From the NCBI GenBank assembly GCA_004294135.1, contig RDZY01000028.1, positions 1 through 40,996 of the forward strand: a DNA stretch of 40,996 bases, written 5' to 3'. A model generated the notes under the pieces. That model was not told the origin of the DNA. It saw only the letters and a program-made list of their open reading frames with translations, and ran no database searches. Of the stretch, positions 26,087 to 34,887 are shown piece after piece. This stretch comes from Sphingobacteriia bacterium. GTDB lineage: Bacteria; Bacteroidota; Bacteroidia; Chitinophagales; Chitinophagaceae. A program made the translations under genes and the position numbers. Position 1 is the stretch's first letter; every line of letters starts with the position of its first letter.

Positions 26087-26939
26087 GCTATACAAAATTT
26101 TTAGAAGACCCAGAACCTATCTGTCTTTTGTTGCCATCACTGCATTAATTGGGGTGATACAACTTGGTTTATTGGTAGATGGTAAAGAATACACCGAATT
26201 TGTGATGGCAGATTTCGCCAATACTTTTAGCGTAGATGGTAAAATTCTAAATGGTTATTTTATTTGCTATATTATTCTTCAACTGTTATTGGTACACGTT
26301 CCTCTGCTGATTGCATTAATAGCTGCTGATATGATTTCTGGGGAAGCCAATATGGGAACGCTAAGAATTTTGCTCACCAAGCCACAGTCGCGCACCGCTA
26401 TTGTTACTGCTAAATTTCTAGCTGCTGCTATTTATACTTTATTACTGCTTATTTGGATAGCTGTTCTGGGATTATTTGTAAGCATGGCTATTTTTGGAAC
26501 AGATGATTTGTTTATTATGAAGAGCAGCTATGTGGTTATTGTAAAAGAATCTGATATCTTCTGGCGATATGCGGGTGCATTCTGCTTTGCAGCATTGGCA
26601 ATGCTTACAGTATCATCACTTGGATTTTTTCTTTCTTTTTTTGCAGAAAATTCTATTGGCCCCATTGTTGCTACCATGAGTATCATTATCGTATTTACTA
26701 TTTTAAGTACCATGAATATTCCCATATTCAATATTATTAAACCTTACTTATTTACGTCGCATATGATTACTTGGAAAGAGTTCTTCGATTTTAAAGTGAA
26801 CGATGCCAATGAAGCAATGGTGGGGAGCATTCAATATCCTGCAAAAATTATTAAATCAGCCTTGGTATTAATCATTCACATCCTTGGATTTGGCGGTGCA
26901 TCTATACTGTTGTTTCGAAAGAAAGATATTTTAAGTTAG
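26064..26939 (+). CDS. ABC-2 type transporter permease
   Basis: 291 residues with about six membrane helices. The opening HLQVELYKIFRRPRTYLSF and the segment ISGEANMGTLRILLTKPQSRTAIVTAKF, with the E-GTLR-LLTKP-SR motif, are typical of ABC2_membrane permeases. Start codon lies inside the ATPase gene, so the two are made together and assemble as a 2+2 transporter in the inner membrane. Confidence 0.92.
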   Translation: MWTHLQVELYKIFRRPRTYLSFVAITALIGVIQLGLLVDGKEYTEFVMADFANTFSVDGKILNGYFICYIILQLLLVHVPLLIALIAADMISGEANMGTLRILLTKPQSRTAIVTAKFLAAAIYTLLLLIWIAVLGLFVSMAIFGTDDLFIMKSSYVVIVKESDIFWRYAGAFCFAALAMLTVSSLGFFLSFFAENSIGPIVATMSIIIVFTILSTMNIPIFNIIKPYLFTSHMITWKEFFDFKVNDANEAMVGSIQYPAKIIKSALVLIIHILGFGGASILLFRKKDILS

Positions 26940-26979
26940 CAACTCCTGGTCAATCTGTAAAGGCATAAAAAATTATTAA

Positions 26980-27684
26980 ATGCATCTATTCCATACCCCT
27001 AAAATATTGATCACCCTTTGCCTGATTGTTGGCAGCCTGCCATTTGCAAAAGCACAGCAAATGAATAGCTTAGTAGCCAAAGTAAAAGCCAAGTTAGATC
27101 TGGTAAGCGACTATACAGCAGAAGGAAAAATGAAGACCGATGTGGCTTTTATAAAAGCTCCTGTTGGTCGCGTTAAAGTGTTTTATAAACGACCCAACAA
27201 ATTCAAGCTTCAACGTGATGGAGGAATTTCTATATTGCCTAAAGGTGGCATCAGCATTAATATGGGCAGTATGGTAATGAGTGATGGATTTGTAGCCATT
27301 GATGCGGGTGAAGTAATGGTAGGAAATACAAATACCCGTGTAGTGAAACTATTACCTACTGCGGATAATAGCGAAGTTGTTTTATCTACCTTATATATTG
27401 ATGAAGCGAATTTACTGATTATGAAATCAGTAACAACAACCCGAGCAAGTGGTACTTATGAAATGGAATTAAGCTATGGACAATTTGCAAAATATGGGTT
27501 GCCCGATAAAGTATTGTTCAGTTTTAATGCCAAAGATTATAAATTACCGAAGGGTATAACACTTGAGTTTGATGACACTGATCAGGCAACTAAAAATCGG
27601 TTGAAAGGAAAAAAAGGTCGAGTAGAAATCACTTACACTGCTTACAGCATCAACAAAGGAATAGCCGATGCTGTTTTTAATTAA
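26980..27684 (+). CDS. LolA-like periplasmic protein
   Basis: 234 residues. Signal peptide ending AKAQ (about 26), then a region VKAKLDLVSDYTAEGKMKTDV followed by alternating strands (GRVKVFYKRPNKFKLQRDG, VVLSTLYIDEANLLIMKSVTT, TYEMELSYGQFAKYGLPDKV) that fit the half-open barrel of LolA/LppX-type lipoprotein or lipid carriers. Bacteroidota encode several such paralogues, and this one is not next to other Lol genes. It lies 40 bases behind the ABC permease and may be part of that transporter system; that link is inference. Confidence 0.7.
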   Translation: MHLFHTPKILITLCLIVGSLPFAKAQQMNSLVAKVKAKLDLVSDYTAEGKMKTDVAFIKAPVGRVKVFYKRPNKFKLQRDGGISILPKGGISINMGSMVMSDGFVAIDAGEVMVGNTNTRVVKLLPTADNSEVVLSTLYIDEANLLIMKSVTTTRASGTYEMELSYGQFAKYGLPDKVLFSFNAKDYKLPKGITLEFDDTDQATKNRLKGKKGRVEITYTAYSINKGIADAVFN

Positions 27685-27699
27685 GGATCTTACTTATAA

Positions 27700-28569
27700 C
27701 TACTTCAATTCAACACTCCAAGTTCTGCTGAATCTTTCTCCTGGAATAAGTAATTCAATACCTTCCTTGTTTTTTATATTGCCATCTGCTTCAACAGAAT
27801 CTGCAATACCACACCAAGGTTCTATACAAATGAAATCTGCATCTTTTGCACTCCATATTCCCATATAAGGAAAATCAGCATACTCAAATTTAAATCCGTG
27901 CGCAGATTTATCGGTAAGTAGTGAAATACTGGTTGACTCTAACCCTTTAAATACCAAAGCATCCCCATAAAAAAGTTGTTTCGTTAAGTTGATGCGGTTG
28001 CTATTATTGAAAAAATTGACGGATGTTTTTTCTATAAGTCCCTCTGCCGATAATGGCCATTTATCTGCTGTTTCCTCCTCATTAAATAATAGATAATAAT
28101 CTTCAAACGCTGTTCCCGCTACCAGTGGTATTTTAAATGCAGGATGTGCGCCTACCGAAAAAAACATGGGCTTTACGTCTATATTAAACACCTCATAGGT
28201 ACAACTTAACTTGTGCTGATGCAGGGTATAAGTAATCATGAATCTAAACAAAAATGGATACTGCTCTTTTGAAGCTGCATCTGCATTGAGTGTGAAACTT
28301 ATACTGCTGGTTTCATTGCTGGTAACGGTGAAATTTTTCTCTCTTGCAAAACCATGTCTACCCAGTTCATAGCTATTGCCATCATATTGATAGGTATTGT
28401 TTTTTAAACCTCCTACAATAGGAAAAAGTACGGGACTTCTTTTACCCCAAAAAGCAGCATCACCATTCCATAAATATTCTAATTCAGTTTCTTTGTTGAA
28501 TATACTTTGGAGCTCGGCACCCTTTTCGGATACTTGAATGCGGAGGTGATTGTTTTCAATTTGCATCAT
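27700..28569 (-). CDS. Aldose 1-epimerase family protein (LacX-like)
   Basis: 289-residue beta-sandwich galactose-mutarotase-like protein acting on sugar anomers. The recognised pieces are SPVLFPIVGGLKN, the conserved RHGFAR with H72, FNIDVKPMFFSVGAHPAFKIP with H142, and a C-terminal CIEPWCGIADS. These match LacX/aldose epimerase proteins rather than GalM proper. The gene ends close to the convergent LolA-like gene (15 bases) and begins 3 bases downstream of pdxA, so it is co-transcribed with it. True substrate unknown. Confidence 0.88.
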   Translation of the reverse strand: MMQIENNHLRIQVSEKGAELQSIFNKETELEYLWNGDAAFWGKRSPVLFPIVGGLKNNTYQYDGNSYELGRHGFAREKNFTVTSNETSSISFTLNADAASKEQYPFLFRFMITYTLHQHKLSCTYEVFNIDVKPMFFSVGAHPAFKIPLVAGTAFEDYYLLFNEEETADKWPLSAEGLIEKTSVNFFNNSNRINLTKQLFYGDALVFKGLESTSISLLTDKSAHGFKFEYADFPYMGIWSAKDADFICIEPWCGIADSVEADGNIKNKEGIELLIPGERFSRTWSVELK

Positions 28570-28572
28570 AAT

Positions 28573-29667
28573 TTATCCTTCGTTTTCTTCAATTTTTTCG
28601 TCCACTGCATTGGCCAATATTCTTGCACTCATTTTACGCAAAGGATTTTTACGCATATCGGCATAACCCAATCTTTTACTTAATATTTCTATACACTCAA
28701 AAGTGGCTGCTAAAAAAGAACTGTGGTCTGCTTTTCCTTTTCCAGCAATATCAAAAGCAGTTCCATGGTCGGGACTGGTTCTAACAACTGGTAATCCCGC
28801 TGTATAATTAACTCCTTCTCCAAAAGCCAACGATTTAAAAGGAATCAAGCCCTGATCGTGGTATATAGCAAGTACCGCGTCAAACTTTTCATGCTGACCC
28901 CTTGCAAAAAAAGCATCTGCTGGGTAAGGGCCAAAAACCAATTGCTGATTCCTCGCTTCTTTAATGGCAGGTTGAATAATGTCTATTTCTTCTTTGCCTA
29001 TTAAGCCATCATCGCCCGCGTGTGGATTCAATCCCAACACTGCAATTTTAGGTTTATCAAAACCAAAATCTTTTTGCAAAGCGCTGTTCATTATTTTTAG
29101 TTTGCTCAATATACTTTCTTTGGTAATATGCTGGGCAATATGTTCAACTGGTATATGTTCGGTAACCAAACCTACCCGCATATTTTCTGCAACCATCAGC
29201 ATTACCACATCTTTCACGCCAAAATAATCTTTAAAATATGGAGTATGACCGCTGTAATTAAAGGTTTCTGACTGAATATTTTTTTTATGAATGGGAGCAG
29301 TAACCAACCCATGTATCAGTCCTTCCTTGAGTGCTTTGGTAGCTTCTTCTAAAGAAAGCAATGCGTATTTACCGCCTATTTCATTCAATTGTCCGGGCGT
29401 AATGGCCACTTCTTCCTCCCAAACATTTACAATATTTACTTGTTTTGGGTTGAGGCGAGAAAATTCTTTTACATGGGTATAATTAAAATTGGCATCGGGT
29501 AGGCTTTTCCTATAAAAATTAATGCTCTTGATATTGGCAAAAACTACAGGCACACAAAAATCAAGCAAACGCTGATCTGTCAAGGTTTTAATAATAAGCT
29601 CTAATCCTATACCATTTAAGTCGCCGCAGGTGAATCCGATGATAGGTTTTTGCAATTCGTTGCTCAT
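28573..29667 (-). CDS. pdxA: 4-hydroxythreonine-4-phosphate dehydrogenase
   Basis: NAD-dependent enzyme of the DXP-dependent pyridoxal phosphate pathway. 364 residues. Start IGFTCGDLNGIGLELIIKTL; metal-ligand histidines H171 (VTEHIP), H216 (LNPHAGDDG) and H270 (IYHDQGLIPFK), plus GHTPYF with H141 for substrate binding. All are in the expected order and spacing. Divergent from rsmA, as in the widespread pdxA-rsmA neighbourhood. A -7-like TATTTTAG lies 18 bases before its ATG. Confidence 0.96.
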   Translation of the reverse strand: MSNELQKPIIGFTCGDLNGIGLELIIKTLTDQRLLDFCVPVVFANIKSINFYRKSLPDANFNYTHVKEFSRLNPKQVNIVNVWEEEVAITPGQLNEIGGKYALLSLEEATKALKEGLIHGLVTAPIHKKNIQSETFNYSGHTPYFKDYFGVKDVVMLMVAENMRVGLVTEHIPVEHIAQHITKESILSKLKIMNSALQKDFGFDKPKIAVLGLNPHAGDDGLIGKEEIDIIQPAIKEARNQQLVFGPYPADAFFARGQHEKFDAVLAIYHDQGLIPFKSLAFGEGVNYTAGLPVVRTSPDHGTAFDIAGKGKADHSSFLAATFECIEILSKRLGYADMRKNPLRKMSARILANAVDEKIEENEG

Positions 29668-29684
29668 ACACGTTATTTAGGCTG

Positions 29685-29701
29685 CTAAAATACTACTTTT
29701 G
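29685..29701. promoter_or_regulatory. Back-to-back -7 elements for pdxA and rsmA
   Basis: On the plus strand TACTTTTG (29694-29701) ends 5 bases before the rsmA ATG, which predicts a leaderless message. On the minus strand TATTTTAG (29685-29692), one mismatch, serves pdxA. The two elements are separated by one base, so polymerase probably cannot use both at once. Confidence 0.5.
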
Positions 29702-29706
29702 CAGTC

Positions 29707-30465
29707 ATGCAATATACGCTCAAAAAGTCGCTGGGTCAGCATTTCCTCAAGGATGAAAACATTTGCCAAAAAATAGTAGCTGCATTGCTAGAAGATGGCA
29801 CTGCTTATCCATTACTAGAAGTTGGTCCCGGTGGTGGGGCTTTAACCAAGCACTTATTGAAGCTGGATATGCCTGCGTTTAAAGCAGTAGAGCTGGATCG
29901 GGAGAAAGTGGCTTATTTAAAACACAGTTATCCTGTTTTGGCCGATAAAATTATTGAAGGGAGTATTCTTGAAATAGATCCTCCTTTTGAAGGATCATTT
30001 ATATTACTGGGTAATTTTCCTTACAATATTTCTACCCAAATTGTTTTTCGGGTATTGGAATGGAAGAGCCAGGTTCCGGTAATGATTGGTATGTTTCAAA
30101 AAGAAGTAGCCGAGCGCATCGTATCAAAACCACATACCAAAGTATATGGAATTTTGAGTGTATTGGTACAGGCATTTTATGAAGTTGAATATTTGTTTGA
30201 TGTGCCGCCAACCAGTTTTAATCCACCCCCTAAAGTAGTGAGTGGAATGATTAGGCTTAGAAGAAAAGATCAGCCCATTGTAATGAAAAGTGAAAGATCA
30301 TTTTTTACTTTGGTGAAAGCCGCATTTGGTCAGCGCAGAAAAATGTTGCGTAACCCCATGAAACCTTTTTTTGAAGCAAGTGTATTGCAGGAAGAAATTT
30401 TTACCAAACGCGCAGAACAATTAACGGTAGAAGAATTTGCAGCATTGACTTTTAGAATGGGGTAG
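29707..30465 (+). CDS. rsmA: 16S rRNA dimethyladenosine transferase (KsgA/RsmA)
   Basis: Dimethylates two adjacent adenosines in the 3' hairpin of 16S rRNA during 30S maturation. 252 residues. QHFL at 11-14, SAM motif I LEVGPGGGALT (37-47), acidic ELDRE, and the catalytic NFPYNIST (103-110), the N-x-P-Y form used on adenine N6. C-terminal basic helical domain with FGQRRKMLRNP. Complete and of normal length. Start chosen at ATG 29707, directly downstream of the -7 element. Confidence 0.97.
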   Translation: MQYTLKKSLGQHFLKDENICQKIVAALLEDGTAYPLLEVGPGGGALTKHLLKLDMPAFKAVELDREKVAYLKHSYPVLADKIIEGSILEIDPPFEGSFILLGNFPYNISTQIVFRVLEWKSQVPVMIGMFQKEVAERIVSKPHTKVYGILSVLVQAFYEVEYLFDVPPTSFNPPPKVVSGMIRLRRKDQPIVMKSERSFFTLVKAAFGQRRKMLRNPMKPFFEASVLQEEIFTKRAEQLTVEEFAALTFRMG

Positions 30466-30511
30466 GGGTTGAATTTAACAGGAAGACTCATTACCAATTA
30501 ACGAATAAATA

Positions 30512-31441
30512 TTGACACAAAAAGTAATCATAACCGCCAAAGCCCATCCATATTTACAGGCAACCCTTATTGAAAAAGGATATAAGGTACTCTACCTGCC
30601 TGCCATTAGTTACCAAGAATTGATGGAATTGATAAAAGATGCAGTAGGGTTGGTGGTGACTACTAGGTTGAAAATAGATGCTGCCATGATTGATGCGGCA
30701 CCCATGTTAAAATGGATTGGTCGCTTGGGTAGTGGAATGGAATTGATTGATGTGGAGTATGCAAAACAAAAAGGCATTGTTTGCGAAAGTAGTCCCGAAG
30801 GCAACCGAAATGCTGTGGCTGAACACGCGCTGGGCATGCTTTTGTGCTTAATGAATTGTATTGGAAGCAGCAACCAAGAAATAAAAGAAGGGTATTGGTT
30901 AAGGGATGAAAATCGGGGGGATGAGTTGCGTGGTAAGACGGTTGGCATTATTGGTTTTGGAAATACGGGTGCTGCCTTTGCAAGGCTGCTACAACCTTTT
31001 GGCGTAACGGTACTTGCCAATGATTTACACAAATCTGTATTCTCAAACGATTATATGGTAGAATCGAGTGTGGATACGATTGCAAAATCGGCGGATATCA
31101 TTAGTCTTCATTTGCCGCTAACCCCTGAAACATTTCATTATGCCAATGAAGATTTTTTTAATACACTAGCACGAAAACCTTATTTTCTCACCACCTGTAG
31201 GGGCAAAGTAACCGATACTCGTGCTTTAATAGAGGCGCTGGATAATAATCGCATTAAAGCTGCGGGTTTAGATGTGTTGGAAAACGAGCAATTAAGCAGT
31301 TATACCATTCAAGAACAGGAGCAGTTAAACAATTTAAACGCGCGAAAAAACGTGGTCATTACCCCGCATATAGCCGGCTACAGTCACGAAGCTTATTTAG
31401 GTATGGCAGAAGTGCTGCTTAAAAAATTGACTATTTTATAG
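30512..31441 (+). CDS. D-isomer-specific 2-hydroxyacid dehydrogenase (SerA-like)
   Basis: 309 residues opening with TTG at 30512, the only sensible start before [14 protein letters not shown]. Catalytic domain, then NAD-binding Rossmann domain with GIIGFGNTG (145-153) and the acidic D171 that selects NAD. Catalytic triad: R230 (TTCRGKV), Glu at about 257 (DVLENE) and H286 (TPHIAGY). No ACT or ASB domain, so it is a short SerA-type or glyoxylate-type reductase. In Bacteroidota such a gene often supplies phosphoglycerate dehydrogenase, but serC is not adjacent and the substrate is unproved. Confidence 0.9.
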   Translation: MTQKVIITAKAHPYLQATLIEKGYKVLYLPAISYQELMELIKDAVGLVVTTRLKIDAAMIDAAPMLKWIGRLGSGMELIDVEYAKQKGIVCESSPEGNRNAVAEHALGMLLCLMNCIGSSNQEIKEGYWLRDENRGDELRGKTVGIIGFGNTGAAFARLLQPFGVTVLANDLHKSVFSNDYMVESSVDTIAKSADIISLHLPLTPETFHYANEDFFNTLARKPYFLTTCRGKVTDTRALIEALDNNRIKAAGLDVLENEQLSSYTIQEQEQLNNLNARKNVVITPHIAGYSHEAYLGMAEVLLKKLTIL

Positions 31442-31461
31442 GCTGTTTAGCTAGTTTCCCG

Positions 31462-31469
31462 TAAATTTG
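31462..31469 (+). promoter_or_regulatory. -7 element upstream of greA
   Basis: TAAATTTG, exact TAnnTTTG match; predicted start near 31476, immediately before the terminator-like hairpin, leaving a leader of about 60 bases to the greA ATG. Confidence 0.5.
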
Positions 31470-31477
31470 CTGATATG

Positions 31478-31514
31478 CAACGCTACAGTTAAATGTGGCG
31501 TTGTATTTTTTTTT
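31478..31514 (+). terminator. Intrinsic terminator between the dehydrogenase gene and greA
   Basis: CAACGCTACA (31478-31487) pairs with TGTGGCGTTG (31494-31503), one G-T wobble, loop GTTAAA, followed by TA and nine T (31506-31514). It terminates the preceding gene, and because a -7 element lies between that gene and the hairpin it may also act as an attenuator in the greA leader. Confidence 0.8.
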
Positions 31515-31534
31515 AGCATTCTTAAAGCCAACGT

Positions 31535-32011
31535 ATGAGTGAAATTAATATGTATGTGACGAAAGAAACTTTCGATAAAATGTGTAAAGAAGTGCAGAAA
31601 ATGAAGTCGGTTGACCGGCCTGCCGCCTCCCGTGCAATTGCTGAAGCCAGGGAAAAAGGTGATTTAAAGGAAAATGCTGAATACGATTCTGCAAAAGAAG
31701 CACAGGGAATGCTTGAAGCTAAAATTAAACAATTAGAAGGAGCAATTGCGAATGCTAAAATAGTAGATACTACTACTATTGATACGAGTAAAGTGAGCAT
31801 TCTTACAAAGGTTACTATTACCAATTTGGCGACTAAAAAAATAACTACGTATCAAATAGTTGGAGAAAAAGAAGCCGACCTTAAAGCAGGTAAGATTTCT
31901 GCGGGCTCACCTATAGGAAAAGGGTTATTAGGTAGGGCTATTGGAGAAGTTGCAGAAATACATGCTCCAAATGGAATTATTAAGTTTAAAGTAGAGAATA
32001 TTACTGTATAA
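31535..32011 (+). CDS. greA: Transcription elongation factor GreA
   Basis: Rescues backtracked RNA polymerase by stimulating transcript cleavage. 158 residues: N-terminal coiled coil with the acidic tip GDLKENAEY (D43 and E46 equal E. coli D41 and E44), then the FKBP-like C-terminal domain (QIVGEKEADLKAGKISAGSPIGKGLLGR). Normal length. Its stop codon directly abuts the ATG of the HIT gene (TAAATG), a pair seen together in many Bacteroidota. Confidence 0.96.
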   Translation: MSEINMYVTKETFDKMCKEVQKMKSVDRPAASRAIAEAREKGDLKENAEYDSAKEAQGMLEAKIKQLEGAIANAKIVDTTTIDTSKVSILTKVTITNLATKKITTYQIVGEKEADLKAGKISAGSPIGKGLLGRAIGEVAEIHAPNGIIKFKVENITV

Positions 32012-32413
32012 ATGACCCTATTTTCAAAAATCATTACAGGAGAAATTCCTTCGTATAAAATAGCAGAGAATGAAAAATTTTATGCTTTTCTCGACATTTT
32101 TCCGATGGTGAAGGGACATGTACTGGTAGTGCCTAAAATAGAAACAGATCATTTTTTTAATTTAACGAACGACTATTTATCGGAGATACTACTGTTTGCG
32201 CAACCCATAGCAAAAGCTATAGAGAAAGCGTTTCCTTGTAACCGTTGTGGTATAAGCGTGGTAGGGCTAGAAGTGCCACATGCGCATCTTCATCTGCTGC
32301 CCATTAATGGCGCAGATGACTTGAATTTTACCCGTGAAAAGTTAAAGCTGAGTGCATCAGAATTAGTAGAAGTGCAGCAAGCTATATGCAAGATTTTAGA
32401 TTTGTGCTTTTAG
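32012..32413 (+). CDS. HIT-family nucleotide hydrolase
   Basis: 133 residues of the Hint/HIT type; hydrolyses nucleotide phosphoramidates or related dinucleotides. FSKIITGEIPSYKI start, GHVLVVPK, and the catalytic histidine triad HAHLHLLP (H90, H92, H94). The usual N-terminal zinc-binding cysteines are replaced, and the C-terminus ends early at DLCF. Translationally coupled to greA. Confidence 0.93.
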   Translation: MTLFSKIITGEIPSYKIAENEKFYAFLDIFPMVKGHVLVVPKIETDHFFNLTNDYLSEILLFAQPIAKAIEKAFPCNRCGISVVGLEVPHAHLHLLPINGADDLNFTREKLKLSASELVEVQQAICKILDLCF

Positions 32414-32438
32414 TTATTCGCCCTGGTTCATGAAAAAT

Positions 32439-33008
32439 TTATTGTTGTGCAGTTCTGACCCTGCTTGCATTTTTGGCAATAAAATCGCCCCAGCCTTTTA
32501 AGGGCTTGCCTGTATTATTCAGTACGCTATTGCTTTGATAGAAGTGGCAAAGTGCAACAGCCAATGCATCAGTAGCATCAAAATATTGAGGCTTGTTTTT
32601 AATGATAAGTATATGTTGCAACATCTTCCAAATCTGGTCTTTATCAGCATTTCCATTTCCGGTGATGGATTGCTTTATTTTTTTTGGAGCATATTCCGTA
32701 ACAGGAATATGGTATTGCATGGCGGCAGCAATGGCCACACCTTGCGCCCTTCCTAATTTAAGCATACTTTGTATATTCTTTCCAAAAAAAGGTGCTTCAA
32801 TGGCAAATGAATGGGGGCTATGCGTTTTTATTAAATTACAAATATTGCTATGAATCATTTGTAATCGGGCATAAATATCTTTTTCTTTGGTCAACTTTAA
32901 TGCATCCATCACGATTAATTCGGGCTTTCCAGCACTTATACCTAGCAATGCATATCCCATTAATTGAGTGCCAGGATCAATTCCTAAAATCACAGATTCG
33001 TATGGCAT
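32439..33008 (-). CDS. ruvC: Holliday junction resolvase RuvC
   Basis: Resolves Holliday junctions with the RuvAB motor. 189 residues from ATG at 33008; the same frame extends upstream without a credible start. Catalytic acidic residues: D11 (GIDPGT), E71 (AIEAPF), D144 and D147 (FDATDALAVALCH), matching E. coli D7, E66, D138, D141. The C-terminus is a basic tail. Divergent from the flippase-like gene and convergent with the HIT gene; no ruvA or ruvB nearby. Confidence 0.95.
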   Translation of the reverse strand: MPYESVILGIDPGTQLMGYALLGISAGKPELIVMDALKLTKEKDIYARLQMIHSNICNLIKTHSPHSFAIEAPFFGKNIQSMLKLGRAQGVAIAAAMQYHIPVTEYAPKKIKQSITGNGNADKDQIWKMLQHILIIKNKPQYFDATDALAVALCHFYQSNSVLNNTGKPLKGWGDFIAKNASRVRTAQQ

Positions 33009-33074
33009 ATGTTTATTTAAATTGATTTTTATTTGCAGTGAAAGTAAGAAATATTTTTTTGTAAGCCGAACCCC

Positions 33075-33082
33075 TACCTTTA
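33075..33082 (+). promoter_or_regulatory. -7-like element upstream of the flippase-like gene
   Basis: TACCTTTA, one mismatch from TAnnTTTG, 13 bases before the TTG start at 33096; a typical short-leader placement. Confidence 0.4.
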
Positions 33083-33095
33083 CAAAAAAAGTGAA

Positions 33096-34085
33096 TTGAC
33101 CAAGCAATATAAAAATATACTCAACTATATTATTGGGCCAGTTCTATTCATTTGGCTTGCATGGTCCATCTACCAGCAAATACAACACCAGCAAGATGTA
33201 CAGATATCTTGGAACACCATCAAATCTGCAATCATAGGTAATAATAGCTGGAAATTTTTGCTAGTAGTAGTACTTATGCTGGTAAATTGGGGCATGGAAG
33301 CTCGAAAATGGCAGCTTCAAGTAAAAGGAATAGAAACACTTTCATTTATACACGCGTTTAAAGCAATTTTAGCGGGGCAAGCATTGGGCTTTAATACCAT
33401 CAATCGCATGGGTGAATTTGCTGGTAGAGTAGCTTTTTTAGAAGAAGGAAATCGCATACGGGGAGTTGTATTATCATTTGTAGGAAGCATGGCACAAAAC
33501 ATTGCAACGTTTGTAATGGGCATCGTTTCCCTGCTCTATATGCGCATCTTTATACTTGACTCCAAGCATCAATTAGAGGGGTTGTCTGTATTTTGGTTAG
33601 ACGGATTAATATATGTAGTAACGATGGGTGTTTTTTTGTTTATTCTGGCCTATTTCCGAATGTCGGGATTGATTCAGTTATTAGAAAAAATTTCCTTTGT
33701 ACAGCGGTATAAATTTTTCTTAGAAAAACTAGAAGATTTTCATTGGAAAGAATTGATGGGATTACTATCGCTTTCTTTTGGTCGCTACTTTGTTTTTTTG
33801 CTGCAATATCTTTTATTATTGCAAGTGTTTAATGTGCCTATATTTTGGCTGGATGCCTGCGCATTAGTCGGGGTAATGTTTCTTGTATTGGCCATTGTTC
33901 CAACCATTGCACTGGCAGAATTGGGCTTTAGGGGAAAAGTGAGTATTTTGCTATTGGGAATGATGAGTGATAATACATTGGGAATTATTGCCACTGCAAC
34001 AGGTATTTGGATAATTAACTTAATCTTACCAGCAATTGCTGGCACTTTGTTTATATTAGGGTTGCGATTATTCAGAAATAAATAA
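33096..34085 (+). CDS. Flippase-like membrane protein (lysylphosphatidylglycerol synthase TM-region family)
   Basis: 329 residues with about eight membrane helices, opening with TTG at 33096 (an out-of-frame GTG lies just before). NTINRMGEFAGRVAFLEEGNRIRG in the second quarter and the final GLRLFRN match the UPF0104/LPG_synthase_TM family, whose members flip lipids, sometimes isoprenoid-linked. No synthase domain attached. The gene is followed after 1 base by the DUF3108 protein, so the two act together or share a transcript. Confidence 0.8.
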   Translation: MTKQYKNILNYIIGPVLFIWLAWSIYQQIQHQQDVQISWNTIKSAIIGNNSWKFLLVVVLMLVNWGMEARKWQLQVKGIETLSFIHAFKAILAGQALGFNTINRMGEFAGRVAFLEEGNRIRGVVLSFVGSMAQNIATFVMGIVSLLYMRIFILDSKHQLEGLSVFWLDGLIYVVTMGVFLFILAYFRMSGLIQLLEKISFVQRYKFFLEKLEDFHWKELMGLLSLSFGRYFVFLLQYLLLLQVFNVPIFWLDACALVGVMFLVLAIVPTIALAELGFRGKVSILLLGMMSDNTLGIIATATGIWIINLILPAIAGTLFILGLRLFRNK

Positions 34086-34086
34086 A

Positions 34087-34887
34087 ATGTGCATGGGTAG
34101 AAAATTAATTGTTTTGATGGGAATTATTTTGATGTCTCAGAAATTATCAGCTGGCGATGATTTCTGTGGTATCCGCAATACCGCTTTTCAGGATGGAGAG
34201 AGCATCAGCTTTAATGTGTTTTATAATTTTATAGGACTCTATGTGAATGCAGGCAGCGCTAATTTTACGGTAGCTACTGAAAAATTTAACAACAAACCTG
34301 TATATCATATTATTGGAAGTGGGGCTTCAAATTCAAGCTACGACTGGATTTTTAAAGTGCGTGATAAGTATGAAACTTATATTGATACCGCCAATCTTCA
34401 GCCACTAAAATTTGTAAGAAATGTAGATGAAGGTGGGTATAAAATTAATGAAAATGTAATTTTTAACCAGCAAAATAATACGGCAGTAAGTGAGAAAGGA
34501 ACTTTTAAAATACCCAATTGTATTCAAGATGTATTGAGTTCTATTTACTACGCCCGTAATATAGATTTTTCAAAATATAAGCCAGAGGATAAAATTCCTT
34601 TCACCATGTTTTTAGACAATGAAGTGTACAATCTTTATATAAAATATTTAGGCAAAGAAGTTGTGAAAACCCGATATGGTAAATTCAACGCCATTAAATT
34701 CAAACCACTATTGGTAAAAGGAACTTTGTTTTCTGGTGGAGAAAAAATGACGGTCTGGGTAAGCGATGATAACAACCATATTCCGCTTAGAATAGAAAGT
34801 CCCATTGCAGTTGGAAGTGTAAAAGTAGATATGATGGGTTATAAAAATCTGCGTCATCCATTTTCTGCCGCAATATCATTCCGTTAG
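34087..34887 (+). CDS. DUF3108 periplasmic protein
   Basis: 266 residues. Signal peptide ending LSAGDD (about 23), then the DUF3108 pattern: AFQDGESISFNVFYNFIGLYVNAGSANFTV, YDWIFKVRDKYETYIDTANLQPLKFVRNVDEGGY, and the C-terminal VWVSDDNNHIPLRIESPIAVGSVKVDM. Predicted beta-rich and exported; role not known. ATG lies one base after the upstream stop codon, so it is co-transcribed with the flippase-like gene; its end overlaps the convergent MBL gene by four bases. Confidence 0.88.
   Translation: MCMGRKLIVLMGIILMSQKLSAGDDFCGIRNTAFQDGESISFNVFYNFIGLYVNAGSANFTVATEKFNNKPVYHIIGSGASNSSYDWIFKVRDKYETYIDTANLQPLKFVRNVDEGGYKINENVIFNQQNNTAVSEKGTFKIPNCIQDVLSSIYYARNIDFSKYKPEDKIPFTMFLDNEVYNLYIKYLGKEVVKTRYGKFNAIKFKPLLVKGTLFSGGEKMTVWVSDDNNHIPLRIESPIAVGSVKVDMMGYKNLRHPFSAAISFR

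Noticed and set aside
33009..33107. N-terminal extension of ruvC (start at 33107)
   Set aside because: The extension is basic/hydrophobic filler not found in RuvC; MPYESVILGIDPGT from 33008 matches the family start.
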